Source: an uncultured Candidatus Melainabacteria bacterium (GTDB lineage Bacteria > Cyanobacteriota > Vampirovibrionia > Gastranaerophilales > Gastranaerophilaceae). From it: 31,903 bases of DNA. Made by a program: the position numbers and the translations under genes. Positions within the stretch are counted from its first letter, which is position 1; every line of letters begins with the position of its first letter. Shown in pieces: positions 14,473 through 23,215 of this stretch. The notes below the pieces were generated by a model, which did not search any database, had not been told where the DNA came from, and saw nothing but the letters and a program-made list of their open reading frames with translations. The stretch spans positions 1 to 31,903 of the forward strand of contig CAKVIC010000016.1 of NCBI GenBank assembly GCA_934754655.1, read 5' to 3'.

Positions 14473-15291
14473 TTATAAACTTAAATAATAATCCTTCAAT
14501 AATTTCGCATCATCTTCGATATTTGGGCTTTCGCATACAATTGCACCTTTAACTGAAAAATCTTTGAACGCTTTCAATAAATCTTTATAATTAAAATCTG
14601 ATTCTTCAAGATTCAAATGTTTTTTCTCGCCTTTACTTGAGTAATCAATTCCTGCAATATGTGCATGAAAATTATCTAAAGCAATTTGACCTAATTCTTT
14701 ACCTATTTTTTCAAAAATTTGCGCAAATTCATCATAAGTATTAATTATACCATTATATCTTGCATGCAAATGCGAAAAATCTACGCACGGCAAAACTGTT
14801 TCAAATTCTTTTGATAAATTAATAATTTCTTCCAAATCGCCCCATTGAGTTGCTTTCCCTGTTGTTTCAGGTCTAATCCAAATTTTATTACCAACTTTAT
14901 TTAGAGCCTCTGTTATTATTTTCGTTTGTGCTTTAATTTTTTCTGAAACAAATTCTTTATCTTGGCTAAGATAAAATCCGGCATGATAAGTTATACTATA
15001 ACCGCCCAATTCATTTGCAACTTGCGCTGTTTCAATAATTCTTTGAACACTTGCTTCAATTTTTTCTTCTTCTCGCGCATTCAAATTTATATAAAATGGA
15101 GCATGTGCAGTTATTATTTTACCGGAAGCTTTCACCGCTAATTTGCTATCATCACTTATTCTTACGCCATGAACAAATTCTAATTCTAAGCCATCGAGAT
15201 TCATTTCATCATGAATTTCAAATCCACGTTTGTACCCTTTAGTTCCGGCTCTAAGCGGAATTCCGGCAGTTAAAAAATATAATTTTTCCAT
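14473..15291 (-). CDS. Endonuclease IV-like TIM-barrel enzyme (AP endonuclease family 2)
   Basis: 272 residues. Metal-ligand pattern of endonuclease IV-type barrels: His63 (TAHAPFY), His103 (TYHAGFY), Glu142 (RPETTGK), Asp171 and His174 (CVDFSHLHAR), His209/His211 (NFHAHIAG), His225, and Glu254 (CESPN). These are the trinuclear-zinc ligands used to cut abasic sites in DNA, so repair is the likely job. The fold is shared with sugar-phosphate isomerases, and this protein is of the shorter, archaeal-like branch, so the substrate is not certain. The ATG follows directly after the TAA of the formyltransferase gene, which implies coupled translation. Confidence 0.82.
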   Translation of the reverse strand: MEKLYFLTAGIPLRAGTKGYKRGFEIHDEMNLDGLELEFVHGVRISDDSKLAVKASGKIITAHAPFYINLNAREEEKIEASVQRIIETAQVANELGGYSITYHAGFYLSQDKEFVSEKIKAQTKIITEALNKVGNKIWIRPETTGKATQWGDLEEIINLSKEFETVLPCVDFSHLHARYNGIINTYDEFAQIFEKIGKELGQIALDNFHAHIAGIDYSSKGEKKHLNLEESDFNYKDLLKAFKDFSVKGAIVCESPNIEDDAKLLKDYYLSL

Positions 15292-16233
15292 TTATTTAAA
15301 CTCTTCCCCAATTTTTGGATTAACAATTCGTATAAAATCTTTTGAATCACCAATAAAAAAGCTACCAAACTGTAAAACTGTTGGCGCAATCAAACCTTTA
15401 GAAGTTGCAATAAAGAATTTTTCATCCTCAATCTTTGCAACAGAACCGGCAGGATGTGGTATACAAAAAGCGTCTGAAGCAATTTCAACTTTCATCACTT
15501 TTATTAAATTTCCGCGAAAAGTTGTATTTGCAACAATGAAAGGATTCAAAGCGCGTACAAATCTTTCAATCTCTTCTGCGGTTTGATTATAATTAATATA
15601 AGTATCACTATCTGAAAGACCTTTTCCTGAAATAAAATCGCCCACCGGTTGTTGAATCCTTTGTAGCGGTTGTGTTTCATAAAGTTGTAAAACTTTTAAT
15701 AAAAGTTCTATCCCCAAAACATTTAATTCATTAAAAATCGTTCCCATTGTGGCTTTTGAATGTATGTGATAAGCTTTTTGCGCAATAATATCACCAGTAT
15801 CAAACCCTTCATCCATAAAATGAACAGTAACGCCGGTTTCAGTTTCGCCGTTCATAATTACGCGCGAATAAGGATTTCCACCACGATATTTTGGAAGTAA
15901 TGACGGATGAACGTTAATAAATCCATCCTTTGTAGCATTCATCAATACTTTTGGAATTTTATAATTGAAAGAGCAAACCACAGCAATATCTACGTCCAAA
16001 TCTTGAATCTTTTTGATTAATTGAGGTTCATCAAGCTCGTCGTATTCAATATAATTTAAATGCCTTGAAAAAACGAATTCTTTGAAATTTTCATACATTG
16101 AATGATTTTTTTTAGGCCCTAAAACACCAACTATATTCACACCTGACATCAAAAGCCCATCAAGCCCAATATATGCCATATCGGGAATTCCGACAAAAAG
16201 TATTCTCTTCTTATATGTGTTTTTATTAAACAT
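15292..16233 (-). CDS. Formyltransferase of the methionyl-tRNA formyltransferase family
   Basis: 313 residues. Catalytic triad of N10-formyl-THF-dependent formyltransferases is present: Asn107 and His109 in INVHPSLLPKYRGG, and Asp145 in FDTGD. A C-terminal OB-like domain (about 205-313) follows, so the two-domain layout matches Fmt. Fmt modifies Met-tRNA for translation initiation. However, YRGGNPYSRVIMNGE and the N-terminal Rossmann part (RILFVGIPDMAYIGLDGLL) diverge from typical Fmt, and amino-sugar formyltransferases share this layout. I therefore leave the symbol empty. The start at 16233 has GGTGG at good spacing; the frame also opens four codons upstream at a TTG. First gene of a pair with the endonuclease IV-like gene. 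Confidence 0.8.
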   Translation of the reverse strand: MFNKNTYKKRILFVGIPDMAYIGLDGLLMSGVNIVGVLGPKKNHSMYENFKEFVFSRHLNYIEYDELDEPQLIKKIQDLDVDIAVVCSFNYKIPKVLMNATKDGFINVHPSLLPKYRGGNPYSRVIMNGETETGVTVHFMDEGFDTGDIIAQKAYHIHSKATMGTIFNELNVLGIELLLKVLQLYETQPLQRIQQPVGDFISGKGLSDSDTYINYNQTAEEIERFVRALNPFIVANTTFRGNLIKVMKVEIASDAFCIPHPAGSVAKIEDEKFFIATSKGLIAPTVLQFGSFFIGDSKDFIRIVNPKIGEEFK

Positions 16234-16353
16234 ATTTGCCACCAAAACTATATTTAGTATAACCTAAATTGTGAAAATTAACAAATAAAGGATGTAAAAA
16301 AGTCGAAAAATATCAAATCTATATTAAATCACAAATTTTTTACCCTCTTTTTA

Positions 16354-16362
16354 TGCTAAAAT
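16354..16362 (+). promoter_or_regulatory. Extended -10 element, leaderless start of the PHP gene
   Basis: TGC-TAAAAT whose last base is 7 nt before the A of ATG 16369; only T residues lie between, so no ribosome-binding site exists. The TTATGCTAAAATTT context matches the element at 2103-2111 over 14 bases. Confidence 0.65.
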
Positions 16363-16368
16363 TTTTTT

Positions 16369-17211
16369 ATGGCAAAAGTTGATTTACATTTACATAGTGA
16401 TTTTTCTGACGGCAGTGATTCTGTCGAGGTTTTAGCAAAAAAAATTATTGAAGCAGGCATAAAAATTTTTGCATTAACAGACCATGACACAGTTGAAGGA
16501 GTAAAACAAATTATAAAATTTTTGCCAGCAGATATTAAATTCTTGCCTTCAACAGAATTAACCTGCGAAAGTAACAACATTAAATGCCATATTTTAGGAT
16601 ATAATTGTAATCCAAATTCACAAATTTTGTTGGATTTGATTGAAAAAGGTAAAAAATTAAGACGAAAAAAACTTGAAGTTCGCATAAATTATTTAAAAGA
16701 AACTTGGGGGATTATTTTTGAACAAAAAGAATTGGATTGGCTATATTCACGCGCAAGTGTTGTAAAAACACATCTTGCAAATCTTATTGTAAAAAGAGGT
16801 TTAGCACCCGATAATGTTAGCGCAATGAAGAAATATTTAGATGATTGTAAAGTAGAAAACACTAAATTTAGTATTGAAGAAGCCATTTTTGCAATCAAAG
16901 AATCAGGTGGAATTCCTGTTTGGGCGCATCCGTTAGGCGGTGAAGGCGAAGTTCATATTGGCGGAGAAGTTTTTCTTAAAAATCTTAAAACAATGAAAAC
17001 CCTTGGGATAAAAGGACTTGAATGCTATTATTCAAGATATAATTTTGATGAAATAAATTTCTTAATAAATTGCGCAAATTCAAATAATTTACTTATCTCT
17101 GGCGGTAGTGATTATCACGGAAAAAATAAAGACATTCCGCTTGCAAAACTAAATTGCGAAAACATTTTTATTGATTCAAAAAAATTAACCATTTTAGATT
17201 TTCAAATATAA
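16369..17211 (+). CDS. PHP-domain phosphoesterase (RNase AM/YciV-like)
   Basis: 280-residue metal-dependent phosphoesterase. PHP motifs: DLHLHSDFSDGSD (5-17), LTDHDTVEG (36-44), PSTELTCE near 61-68, WAHPLGG near 184-190, and GGSDYHGKNKD near the C-terminus. The middle insertion (about 90-175) with WLYSRASVVKTHLANLIVKRG is typical of the YciV/TrpH group, which hydrolyses 3',5'-nucleoside bisphosphates and trims 5' ends of small RNAs. Function is assigned from this family, not tested. It stands alone, divergent from the formyltransferase gene. Confidence 0.88.
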   Translation: MAKVDLHLHSDFSDGSDSVEVLAKKIIEAGIKIFALTDHDTVEGVKQIIKFLPADIKFLPSTELTCESNNIKCHILGYNCNPNSQILLDLIEKGKKLRRKKLEVRINYLKETWGIIFEQKELDWLYSRASVVKTHLANLIVKRGLAPDNVSAMKKYLDDCKVENTKFSIEEAIFAIKESGGIPVWAHPLGGEGEVHIGGEVFLKNLKTMKTLGIKGLECYYSRYNFDEINFLINCANSNNLLISGGSDYHGKNKDIPLAKLNCENIFIDSKKLTILDFQI

Positions 17212-17289
17212 ATATCATTAAAAATTATCCGACTGGCGAATAAAAAAAATATTGTTAGTTATAAACTCTATTTATATGAGGGTTTATTT

Positions 17290-17895
17290 ATGAAGAAATT
17301 TGTCGTTTTTTTGTTATCAATTTTAATTATTACACCGGCGTTTGCAGAAATAATTACCACAAGACCTTATAACAGGTATTCAAATTCATATTTACCACGA
17401 AACACGATTTCTACAAGAAATTCAGCACGACAATATAATAATTTTAGAAATAATTATAACGGATATCAAAACACGTACAACAGATTAGATAACAGTAATT
17501 TATCAGCTTTAGAACAATATGCACTTCGACGAAATTATAATCGCCAAAACGATATTACAAGACTGGAAAGACTTGAAGAGCTTGCTTTTGGTTCAGTTCA
17601 AGAGGGTGATATAAATTCACGCTATGAAAATGTTGAAAAAGCCATTTTAGCGCGCCCACAAATGACTTACAATAACGGCTCAATTTTAGATAAAATCAGT
17701 AACTTTTTTATTGGAAATCCGACCGGATTTACTCCAAGTATAACTCCAAACAGCTTTTATAACCGCAATTCAGCATTTTATCCTGCATACAATAACGGTT
17801 ACGCAGAAAGTTATTCCAACGGAATCTTCGGCAGAGGCTATCATCAGTTTGGAAATGATTACGGATACGGAACGGGAGTAAGAATTTTAGATTAA
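17290..17895 (+). CDS. Secreted Asn/Tyr/Arg-rich protein
   Basis: 201 residues with a signal peptide (MKKFVVFLLSILIITPAFA, cleavage near residue 19). Low-complexity Asn/Tyr/Arg sequence fills 25-75 and 140-195. A short structured stretch lies between them: NDITRLERLEELAFGSVQEG, then RYENVEKAI. The LERLE-FG-R-E pattern resembles a small repeat seen in secreted cyanobacterial-lineage proteins; I state this from memory and with caution. Probably an envelope or surface protein. GAGGG precedes the ATG. Its stop codon directly abuts that of tsaB on the other strand, with no room for a terminator. Confidence 0.75.
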   Translation: MKKFVVFLLSILIITPAFAEIITTRPYNRYSNSYLPRNTISTRNSARQYNNFRNNYNGYQNTYNRLDNSNLSALEQYALRRNYNRQNDITRLERLEELAFGSVQEGDINSRYENVEKAILARPQMTYNNGSILDKISNFFIGNPTGFTPSITPNSFYNRNSAFYPAYNNGYAESYSNGIFGRGYHQFGNDYGYGTGVRILD

Positions 17896-18519
17896 TTAAC
17901 GTCCAAAAACCGGTGGTGGTTGAATATAAAGTGGCTTAAGTTTTCGCCAATCAGTATCAACACCCATTTTAAGTTTATCAAGCGCGATTTTTGCTAAAAT
18001 TTCACCTAATTCATAATCTTTTTGCTGATAAGAAACACAGGTTCCAGATAATGTTTGAAAACGCTCAAAAAGACTGTTATCAGTAATAAGCGTACGATTT
18101 TTTACTATTTCATCAACTTTTTCAAGTTCAACAGCGCCAAGAATTTTTTTATCATAAACATAAGCTTTGTTTTTTCTTGCATCAAGCGCTACTAAATCAT
18201 TTTCGCCCAAAATTTTTGATAAAATTTCAAGAGAAGAAACGCCAATAACTTTAATTTCAAGCTGTTGAGCCAACATGCGCGCAACCGTAGTACAAGCTCG
18301 TATTCCGGTAAAACTTCCTGGGCCAATATCTGTTGCAAGGCAATCCAAATCACGAGGTGTTAAATTATTCTCTTTCAAAATCTTAACGATTGTAGAAATT
18401 AAATATGCGGAATGATAATTTTCGCTATTTGAAACAATAACCCTATTAACGAATTTTTCATTTACATAAAGTGTTATGTAAGTTTTATCAAGACAAGTAT
18501 CAAAAGCCAGTAAATTCAA
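17896..18519 (-). CDS. tsaB: tRNA threonylcarbamoyladenosine biosynthesis protein TsaB
   Basis: Inactive ASKHA-fold partner of TsaD in making t6A37 on ANN-decoding tRNAs. 207 residues: LLAFDTCLDKTYITLY at the N-terminus, SENYHSAYL (31-39), DIGPGSFTGIRA (about 64-75), GVSSLEIL, VALDARKNKAYVY. The C-terminal half is short and divergent, normal for TsaB. The start is TTG and overlaps the tsaE stop by four bases (TTGA), with GAAGGG upstream, so the two subunits are translationally coupled. tsaD and tsaC are not in the window. Confidence 0.93.
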   Translation of the reverse strand: MNLLAFDTCLDKTYITLYVNEKFVNRVIVSNSENYHSAYLISTIVKILKENNLTPRDLDCLATDIGPGSFTGIRACTTVARMLAQQLEIKVIGVSSLEILSKILGENDLVALDARKNKAYVYDKKILGAVELEKVDEIVKNRTLITDNSLFERFQTLSGTCVSYQQKDYELGEILAKIALDKLKMGVDTDWRKLKPLYIQPPPVFGR

Positions 18520-18989
18520 TTTTTTAGCCCTTCTATTATGTAATCATTTTTTTGTCCGATTGATTTAAAAGTATAAATTCTGGAATCATCATCATCGTAA
18601 GTTACGTTTACTTCAATTCTGTCAAAAGGTAATTCGCCTTGTGAAAACTCAGCCCATTCTACAAATGTCAGCTTTTTGCCATCAGAATATTCTCTCAATT
18701 CATCAGTAATAGTTTTTATTCCAACATTTTCTAAACGATAAAGGTCAAAATGATAAATCGGAATAATTGCGCTATGGTATTCATTAAGAATAACAAAACT
18801 CGGACTTGTTACTTTTTCTTTTACTCCCATAGCTTCGGCAACCAAACGCGCAAAAGCAGTTTTACCGGCGCCAATTTCACCATAAAGATTAACAAAAGCA
18901 CCTTGAGCAGAAACTAATTTTGCAAATTTTTCAGCAAGTGTTTTTGTATCCTCAATAGTATTACATTTTTGTACAAAAGTCTTTTCCAT
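18516..18989 (-). CDS. tsaE: tRNA threonylcarbamoyladenosine biosynthesis ATPase TsaE
   Basis: P-loop ATPase that recycles the TsaBD complex in t6A synthesis. 157 residues from the chosen ATG: Walker A NLYGEIGAGKTAFAR (about 33-47), VTSPSFVILNEY (about 62-73), IYHFDLYRLENV (about 79-90), and FVEWAE as the Walker B-like segment. The open frame runs eight codons further upstream, but MEKTFVQKC fits the family start better. There is no Shine-Dalgarno; a TAAAAT ends 9 nt before the ATG, so a near-leaderless message is possible. Confidence 0.92.
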   Translation of the reverse strand: MEKTFVQKCNTIEDTKTLAEKFAKLVSAQGAFVNLYGEIGAGKTAFARLVAEAMGVKEKVTSPSFVILNEYHSAIIPIYHFDLYRLENVGIKTITDELREYSDGKKLTFVEWAEFSQGELPFDRIEVNVTYDDDDSRIYTFKSIGQKNDYIIEGLKN

Positions 18990-19054
18990 AATAATTAATT
19001 TTACAACAATCAAAACTTTTGTACAAATAACGCCACAAACTTAACTTATAAAAA

Positions 19055-19342
19055 CTAACGTTTTACAAATGATGAATTGCCAAGAATCAAAGCATTTGAT
19101 AAATTTTTGACGCTTTCAGAAATCACATTCCAAGTAATTTTTCCTGTTGGATATTTAATATAATGATGTGTTGAACATAGATTCGACACAAAACAAGAAT
19201 CCATAATGTTTAGCCAAGATATATCTACATTCAAATCTTCGCAATGATAGTTGTCAATATAATTATTTATAAATTTTACAATATCATCTCTTGACGCGCC
19301 TTGCGGTACAAGTACGTCACTTTGGGGTAATAATTGTTGCAT
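19055..19342 (-). CDS. Small STAS-like hypothetical protein (95 aa)
   Basis: A 95-residue soluble protein. The central VDISWLNIMDSCFVSNLCSTHHYIKYPTG has the shape of a STAS core: a strand, then a conserved Asp-Ser, then a helix. STAS domains occur in anti-sigma-factor antagonists. The similarity is by pattern only and other small alpha/beta folds are possible. It is preceded by AAGGAAA and is divergent from the LCP gene across 171 bp. It is upstream of and co-oriented with tsaE, but a 65-nt gap separates them. Confidence 0.65.
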   Translation of the reverse strand: MQQLLPQSDVLVPQGASRDDIVKFINNYIDNYHCEDLNVDISWLNIMDSCFVSNLCSTHHYIKYPTGKITWNVISESVKNLSNALILGNSSFVKR

Positions 19343-19513
19343 GTATTAATTTCCTTATGCATTATATATCGACATAAATTTGAAATTATTTAAATAATTT
19401 TTCATTAAATCCTCTGTTTGATTGAATTAAAATATTTAAAAAATTTAATTTATACAAACTTACTGATAAAAAATCTTATTTATAATATAATTTAGTAGGA
19501 GAGAAATTTAGTT

Positions 19514-20821
19514 ATGAAAATAAGTAATAGTCAACAAGAAGAATATAAAGCGTTTTTAAAAAATATTCGTGAAGAACGCGAGGAAAATCCAAATATTATC
19601 AAACTGATTTTTACAATTGTAATGGCAATTTTGCTTGCTATAATTGTTTGCGTTATTTTGGTTGAAAATAACATTATTTTTAACCAAACAAACCAAGAAA
19701 CAGGCGTTGATTCAAACGGAATCTTTAAGTTTTCACGCAAAAACGGACGAAATTTTAACGTACCATTTTCTCATAAAAGACAAAATATCCTGTTACTAGG
19801 AATCGATTCAAACGGCGCAGGAACTGACATGTGGAAAGGTACACGTTCTGATACCATCGTGGTTGTTAATATTGACCCTAAAACACGTTCTATAAAAGCT
19901 ATCTCAATTCCACGTGATAGCAAAGTATGTTTACCGGAACATTCTATACAAAAAATTAATTCAGCACACGCGTTTGGCGGAATCAATCTCGTTAAACGAA
20001 CTTTAAAAGAATCTTTTGGTATAAAAATTGATAAATATATTATTGTTCATGATGAAGCAGTAGAAAAAATTGTTGACGCGCTTGGCGGAATCCCTATATA
20101 TATTGAAAAACGAATGTATTATAACGATAATGCCGGCAATCTTCATATAAATCTTGATAAAGGAAATACCGTGTTGAACGGCAAACAAGCTGTCGGATAT
20201 TTAAGATATAGAAAAGATGGGCTTGGCGATATTGGTAGAACCCAACGTCAACAATGGTTTATGAAGAGTTTATTTGAAAAATTGCATTCACCACAAACTA
20301 TTACTAAAATTCCGGAAATATTAAATGTTGCAAATAATTATATAAAAACTGACATGAGTTTCTATGATTTATCGCAATATGCAGCAATGGCAAATAGTAT
20401 AGATAAAAACAAAATTGAAATCGCGACTCTTCCGGGCGTACCAAACCAAAAAGGTTATATAAGTTATTGGATTTTGGATCCGGAAAAAACTCAAGAAATG
20501 ATTAATAGAATGATTTATCGTGAAATTCCTAACTATGATAATCAAAATTTCAAAGGTGGCATAATGTATTCACCAAAACGCGAAGAGGACGCAATAAAAC
20601 TAAAAGAAGCGTTTAATGAACTTGGCTTTGAAGTTAATATGCTAAAAATTACGCATTTATCGCATACACAATTTATTGCAAACAAAAATGCTGTTACTTT
20701 AGATTTCTTTAATTGGTTACAGAAAAAATTGCCGGAATTGCAAAGTACACAATTTGTGTTTGACCCAACAGAAACTTTTTCTGTAGGTAGTGATTTCACT
20801 TTGGTGTTAGCAGAAGAATAA
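19514..20821 (+). CDS. LytR-CpsA-Psr (LCP) family cell-wall glycopolymer ligase
   Basis: Membrane-anchored enzyme of the family that moves lipid-linked glycopolymers onto peptidoglycan. 435 residues: a cytoplasmic tail, one transmembrane helix at about 29-51, then the LCP domain outside. That domain has NILLLGIDSNG (89-99), GTRSDTIVVV with the key Arg and Asp, ISIPRDSKV, KINSAHAFGG, and GYLRYRKDGLGDIGRTQRQQ with catalytic arginines. A C-terminal LytR_C-type domain (about 340-432) follows. Strong AGGAGAG ribosome-binding site and overlapping TATAAT boxes at 19481-19491. The nitroreductase gene follows 18 nt later, so they may be co-transcribed. Confidence 0.93.
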   Translation: MKISNSQQEEYKAFLKNIREEREENPNIIKLIFTIVMAILLAIIVCVILVENNIIFNQTNQETGVDSNGIFKFSRKNGRNFNVPFSHKRQNILLLGIDSNGAGTDMWKGTRSDTIVVVNIDPKTRSIKAISIPRDSKVCLPEHSIQKINSAHAFGGINLVKRTLKESFGIKIDKYIIVHDEAVEKIVDALGGIPIYIEKRMYYNDNAGNLHINLDKGNTVLNGKQAVGYLRYRKDGLGDIGRTQRQQWFMKSLFEKLHSPQTITKIPEILNVANNYIKTDMSFYDLSQYAAMANSIDKNKIEIATLPGVPNQKGYISYWILDPEKTQEMINRMIYREIPNYDNQNFKGGIMYSPKREEDAIKLKEAFNELGFEVNMLKITHLSHTQFIANKNAVTLDFFNWLQKKLPELQSTQFVFDPTETFSVGSDFTLVLAEE

Positions 20822-20839
20822 ATTAAAAGGAGCTTTTCA

Positions 20840-21454
20840 ATGAAAGATTTGCTAGATTTGATTGAAACAAGAAAAAGTGTAAGAAAATATTCATCAAAAC
20901 ATATTCCTAACGCGGATTTAAGAAAAATTCTTGAAGCCGGAAGATTAGCGCCATCTTGGATGAATGTTCAATCTTGGAAATTTATTCTTGTAAAATCACA
21001 AGAAAACAAAGATTTGTTATCAGAATTATCAATTGGGCAACAACACGTTAAAAACGCTGACGCTCTGATTGTTTGTGTCGCAGACTTAAACGCTTGGTCT
21101 GAAGCTAAAATAAGTGAAATTAATAATCCGGCATTAAATCCTGCTTTGCAAGGTCAAGACGGTTTGATTAGAAGAACTTTGGAACAATTAATTTATCCGA
21201 TATCTTATATGATGCTAGAGGCTGAATCGCTTGATGTAAAATCTTGTATTATCGGAGCTTTGGGAAATGAGATTACAGGAATTTTGCCAGAAGTTTCACA
21301 AAAAGCAAAACACGCATTGAATTTGGCTGATAATCATATTATCTCTTCAATAATAACTTTAGGTTATGAAGATGAAAAAACACCAACTTCTAAAAAAAGA
21401 AAAGATTTTGACGAAGTCATTTTTGCAGAAAAATTAGGTAACAAATTTATTTAA
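20840..21454 (+). CDS. Nitroreductase-family flavoprotein
   Basis: 204-residue NAD(P)H-dependent FMN oxidoreductase of the nitroreductase family. IETRKSVRKYSSKHIP (8-23) is the FMN phosphate-binding start; RLAPSWMNVQSWKFILV (35-51) is the second FMN contact; SYMMLEAESLDVKSCIIGAL lies in the second half. The substrate cannot be read from the sequence. AAAAGGAG before the ATG. Its 3' end overlaps the convergent Cys-rich gene by eight bases. Confidence 0.9.
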   Translation: MKDLLDLIETRKSVRKYSSKHIPNADLRKILEAGRLAPSWMNVQSWKFILVKSQENKDLLSELSIGQQHVKNADALIVCVADLNAWSEAKISEINNPALNPALQGQDGLIRRTLEQLIYPISYMMLEAESLDVKSCIIGALGNEITGILPEVSQKAKHALNLADNHIISSIITLGYEDEKTPTSKKRKDFDEVIFAEKLGNKFI

Positions 21455-21656
21455 TATTTGGTTCGCCATTGATTGCTTTAAGAATTTCAACTACTTTAGG
21501 CATTTGACATTCAAAAGAATAATGCCCACTTGTAATTGAACATTCTGCGCAATTTCCGTTTAATTTGTAACATTCAAGTGCTTGTTCCGTCCAATTTCTC
21601 GTGATGGAATCTGAAAATGCTGGTGTAGCTTTTTCTGTAATAACGCAATTTAACAT
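21447..21656 (-). CDS. Small Cys-rich protein (69 aa)
   Basis: Cysteines in MLNCVI, in LECYKLNGNCAECSI and in FECQMP form a set (C-x5-C-x2-C, then C about 12 further) that could bind zinc or an Fe-S cluster. The final QMPKVVEILKAINGEPNI is a plain helix. I recognise no named family. The frame is open 15 codons upstream, but the ATG at 21656 has GGGAGA at good spacing. Convergent with and overlapping the nitroreductase stop by eight bases. Confidence 0.7.
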   Translation of the reverse strand: MLNCVITEKATPAFSDSITRNWTEQALECYKLNGNCAECSITSGHYSFECQMPKVVEILKAINGEPNIK

Positions 21657-21846
21657 AATACAATCTCCCAGTAATAGAATTTCCCCATTAATATCATACA
21701 ATATTTATTAAAACAAACATCATACATATATATGATTTGTTCAAAACAAAATTCAGTATTAAGAAAATATTTAAATAAATAACTTATGAAAAAGTACAAA
21801 TTTGATTTTTGAAAAATTACGCGCTATTTAAAATTGTTAAAAAATA

Positions 21847-21855
21847 TGCTAAAAT
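21847..21855 (+). promoter_or_regulatory. Extended -10 element, leaderless start of fliI
   Basis: TGC-TAAAAT whose last base is 8 nt before the A of ATG 21863, with no ribosome-binding site between. The string TATGCTAAAAT is identical to the ones before 2096 and 16369. Confidence 0.6.
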
Positions 21856-21862
21856 CAAAAAT

Positions 21863-23209
21863 ATGGAAGGCGTTAATCAAGAATATTTAGAAGAGCTTAA
21901 ACAAAAATCGCGAAAAAAACTGAATGAAATTGATTTATATCAGTTTAAAGGAAGTGTATCAAAGCTTTTAGGTTTAACCGTTGAAGTCAAACTTCCAGGG
22001 TTAAAAATTGGCGATTTATGTTATATAGAAGCAGCAACCGGTGAAAAAAAACCAGCTGAAGTTGTTGCTTTTAAAGGTGATGTGGCTCAACTTTTACTAT
22101 TATATGATGGCGCGGGAATTGGTCAAGGAAGTTTAGTTACAACAACCGGTGGGCCAATTACAATCCCTGTTGGTGATTTTTTATTAGGTAGATTAATAAA
22201 TCCAATGGGCGAACCAATCGATGGAAAACCATTAAACCTTGAGGGTGCAATATGGCGAAATGTTGAAGGTCCACCCCCAGGGCCGTTTGAGCGCCCTATC
22301 ATCACAGAAATGTTTTCTACCGGTGTAAGAGCAATTGATTCTTGCTTAACTTTTGGTTGCGGTCAGCGTATGGGCTTGTTTGCAGGTTCCGGAGTCGGTA
22401 AAAGTACCTTGCTTGGTATGATTGCGCGAAATTCTGATGCTGATGTTAACGTAGTTGCGCTGATAGGCGAACGTGGTAGAGAAGTAAAAGAATTTGTTGA
22501 GGACGCTTTAGGGCCTGAAGGCATGAAAAAATCAGTCCTTGTATGCTCTACCGGTGACCAGCCACCATTAATTAGACAAAAATGTTTATTAACGGCAACT
22601 GCCGTTTGCGAATATTTTCGAGACCAAGGAAAAAAAGTTTTCTTAATGACAGATACAATTACCCGTTGTGCAATGGCAGGACGTGAAGTTGGCTTGTCAA
22701 TTGGTGAACCGCCAACAATGAAAGGTTATCCGCCATCAATATTTTCTTGGTTACAAAAAGCTTTGGAACGCGCAGGAAACAGTCCAAAAGGCTCTATTAC
22801 AGCTTTTTACACAGTTTTGATGGAAGGTGACGATATTAATGACCCAATTGTAGATACTGTGCGTGGTATTACAGACGGTCACATATTTTTATCAAGAAAA
22901 GTCGCGGAAGCAAACCATTATCCGGCAATTGATATTTTGGGAAGTATTTCGAGGTTAATGTCTGCAATAGCTTCACCTGAGCACAAAGAAGCAGCTGCAA
23001 AATTAAGAAAAATCATGGCAATGTATCGCGAAAACAAAGACCTTATTGATGTTGGTATGTATCAACAAGGTACAAACCCTAAACTTGATATTGCAATTGA
23101 AATGATGCCACAAATTAATGCATTTTTGCAACAACGAACTTCTGACAGCGTTAATATGCAAAACACAATTGACACGCTAATAAATATGATGGCGAATGTT
23201 GATATTTAA
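21863..23209 (+). CDS. fliI: Flagellar type III export ATPase FliI
   Basis: Cytoplasmic ring ATPase that prepares flagellar subunits for export. 448 residues. Domain order is F1-beta-like: N-terminal barrel (about 20-80), then PPPGPFERPIITEMFSTGVRAID. Walker A GLFAGSGVGKST is near 160-171; ALIGERGREVKEF, VLVCSTGDQPP and the Walker B VFLMTDTITR follow, then EPPTMKGYPPS and the C-terminal domain. Invasion-type type III ATPases are homologous, but the nearby flagellin favours FliI. The frame opens 18 codons earlier; I chose MEGVNQEY because the -10 element lies just before it. No other fli genes are adjacent. Confidence 0.93.
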   Translation: MEGVNQEYLEELKQKSRKKLNEIDLYQFKGSVSKLLGLTVEVKLPGLKIGDLCYIEAATGEKKPAEVVAFKGDVAQLLLLYDGAGIGQGSLVTTTGGPITIPVGDFLLGRLINPMGEPIDGKPLNLEGAIWRNVEGPPPGPFERPIITEMFSTGVRAIDSCLTFGCGQRMGLFAGSGVGKSTLLGMIARNSDADVNVVALIGERGREVKEFVEDALGPEGMKKSVLVCSTGDQPPLIRQKCLLTATAVCEYFRDQGKKVFLMTDTITRCAMAGREVGLSIGEPPTMKGYPPSIFSWLQKALERAGNSPKGSITAFYTVLMEGDDINDPIVDTVRGITDGHIFLSRKVAEANHYPAIDILGSISRLMSAIASPEHKEAAAKLRKIMAMYRENKDLIDVGMYQQGTNPKLDIAIEMMPQINAFLQQRTSDSVNMQNTIDTLINMMANVDI

Positions 23210-23215
23210 CTAATA

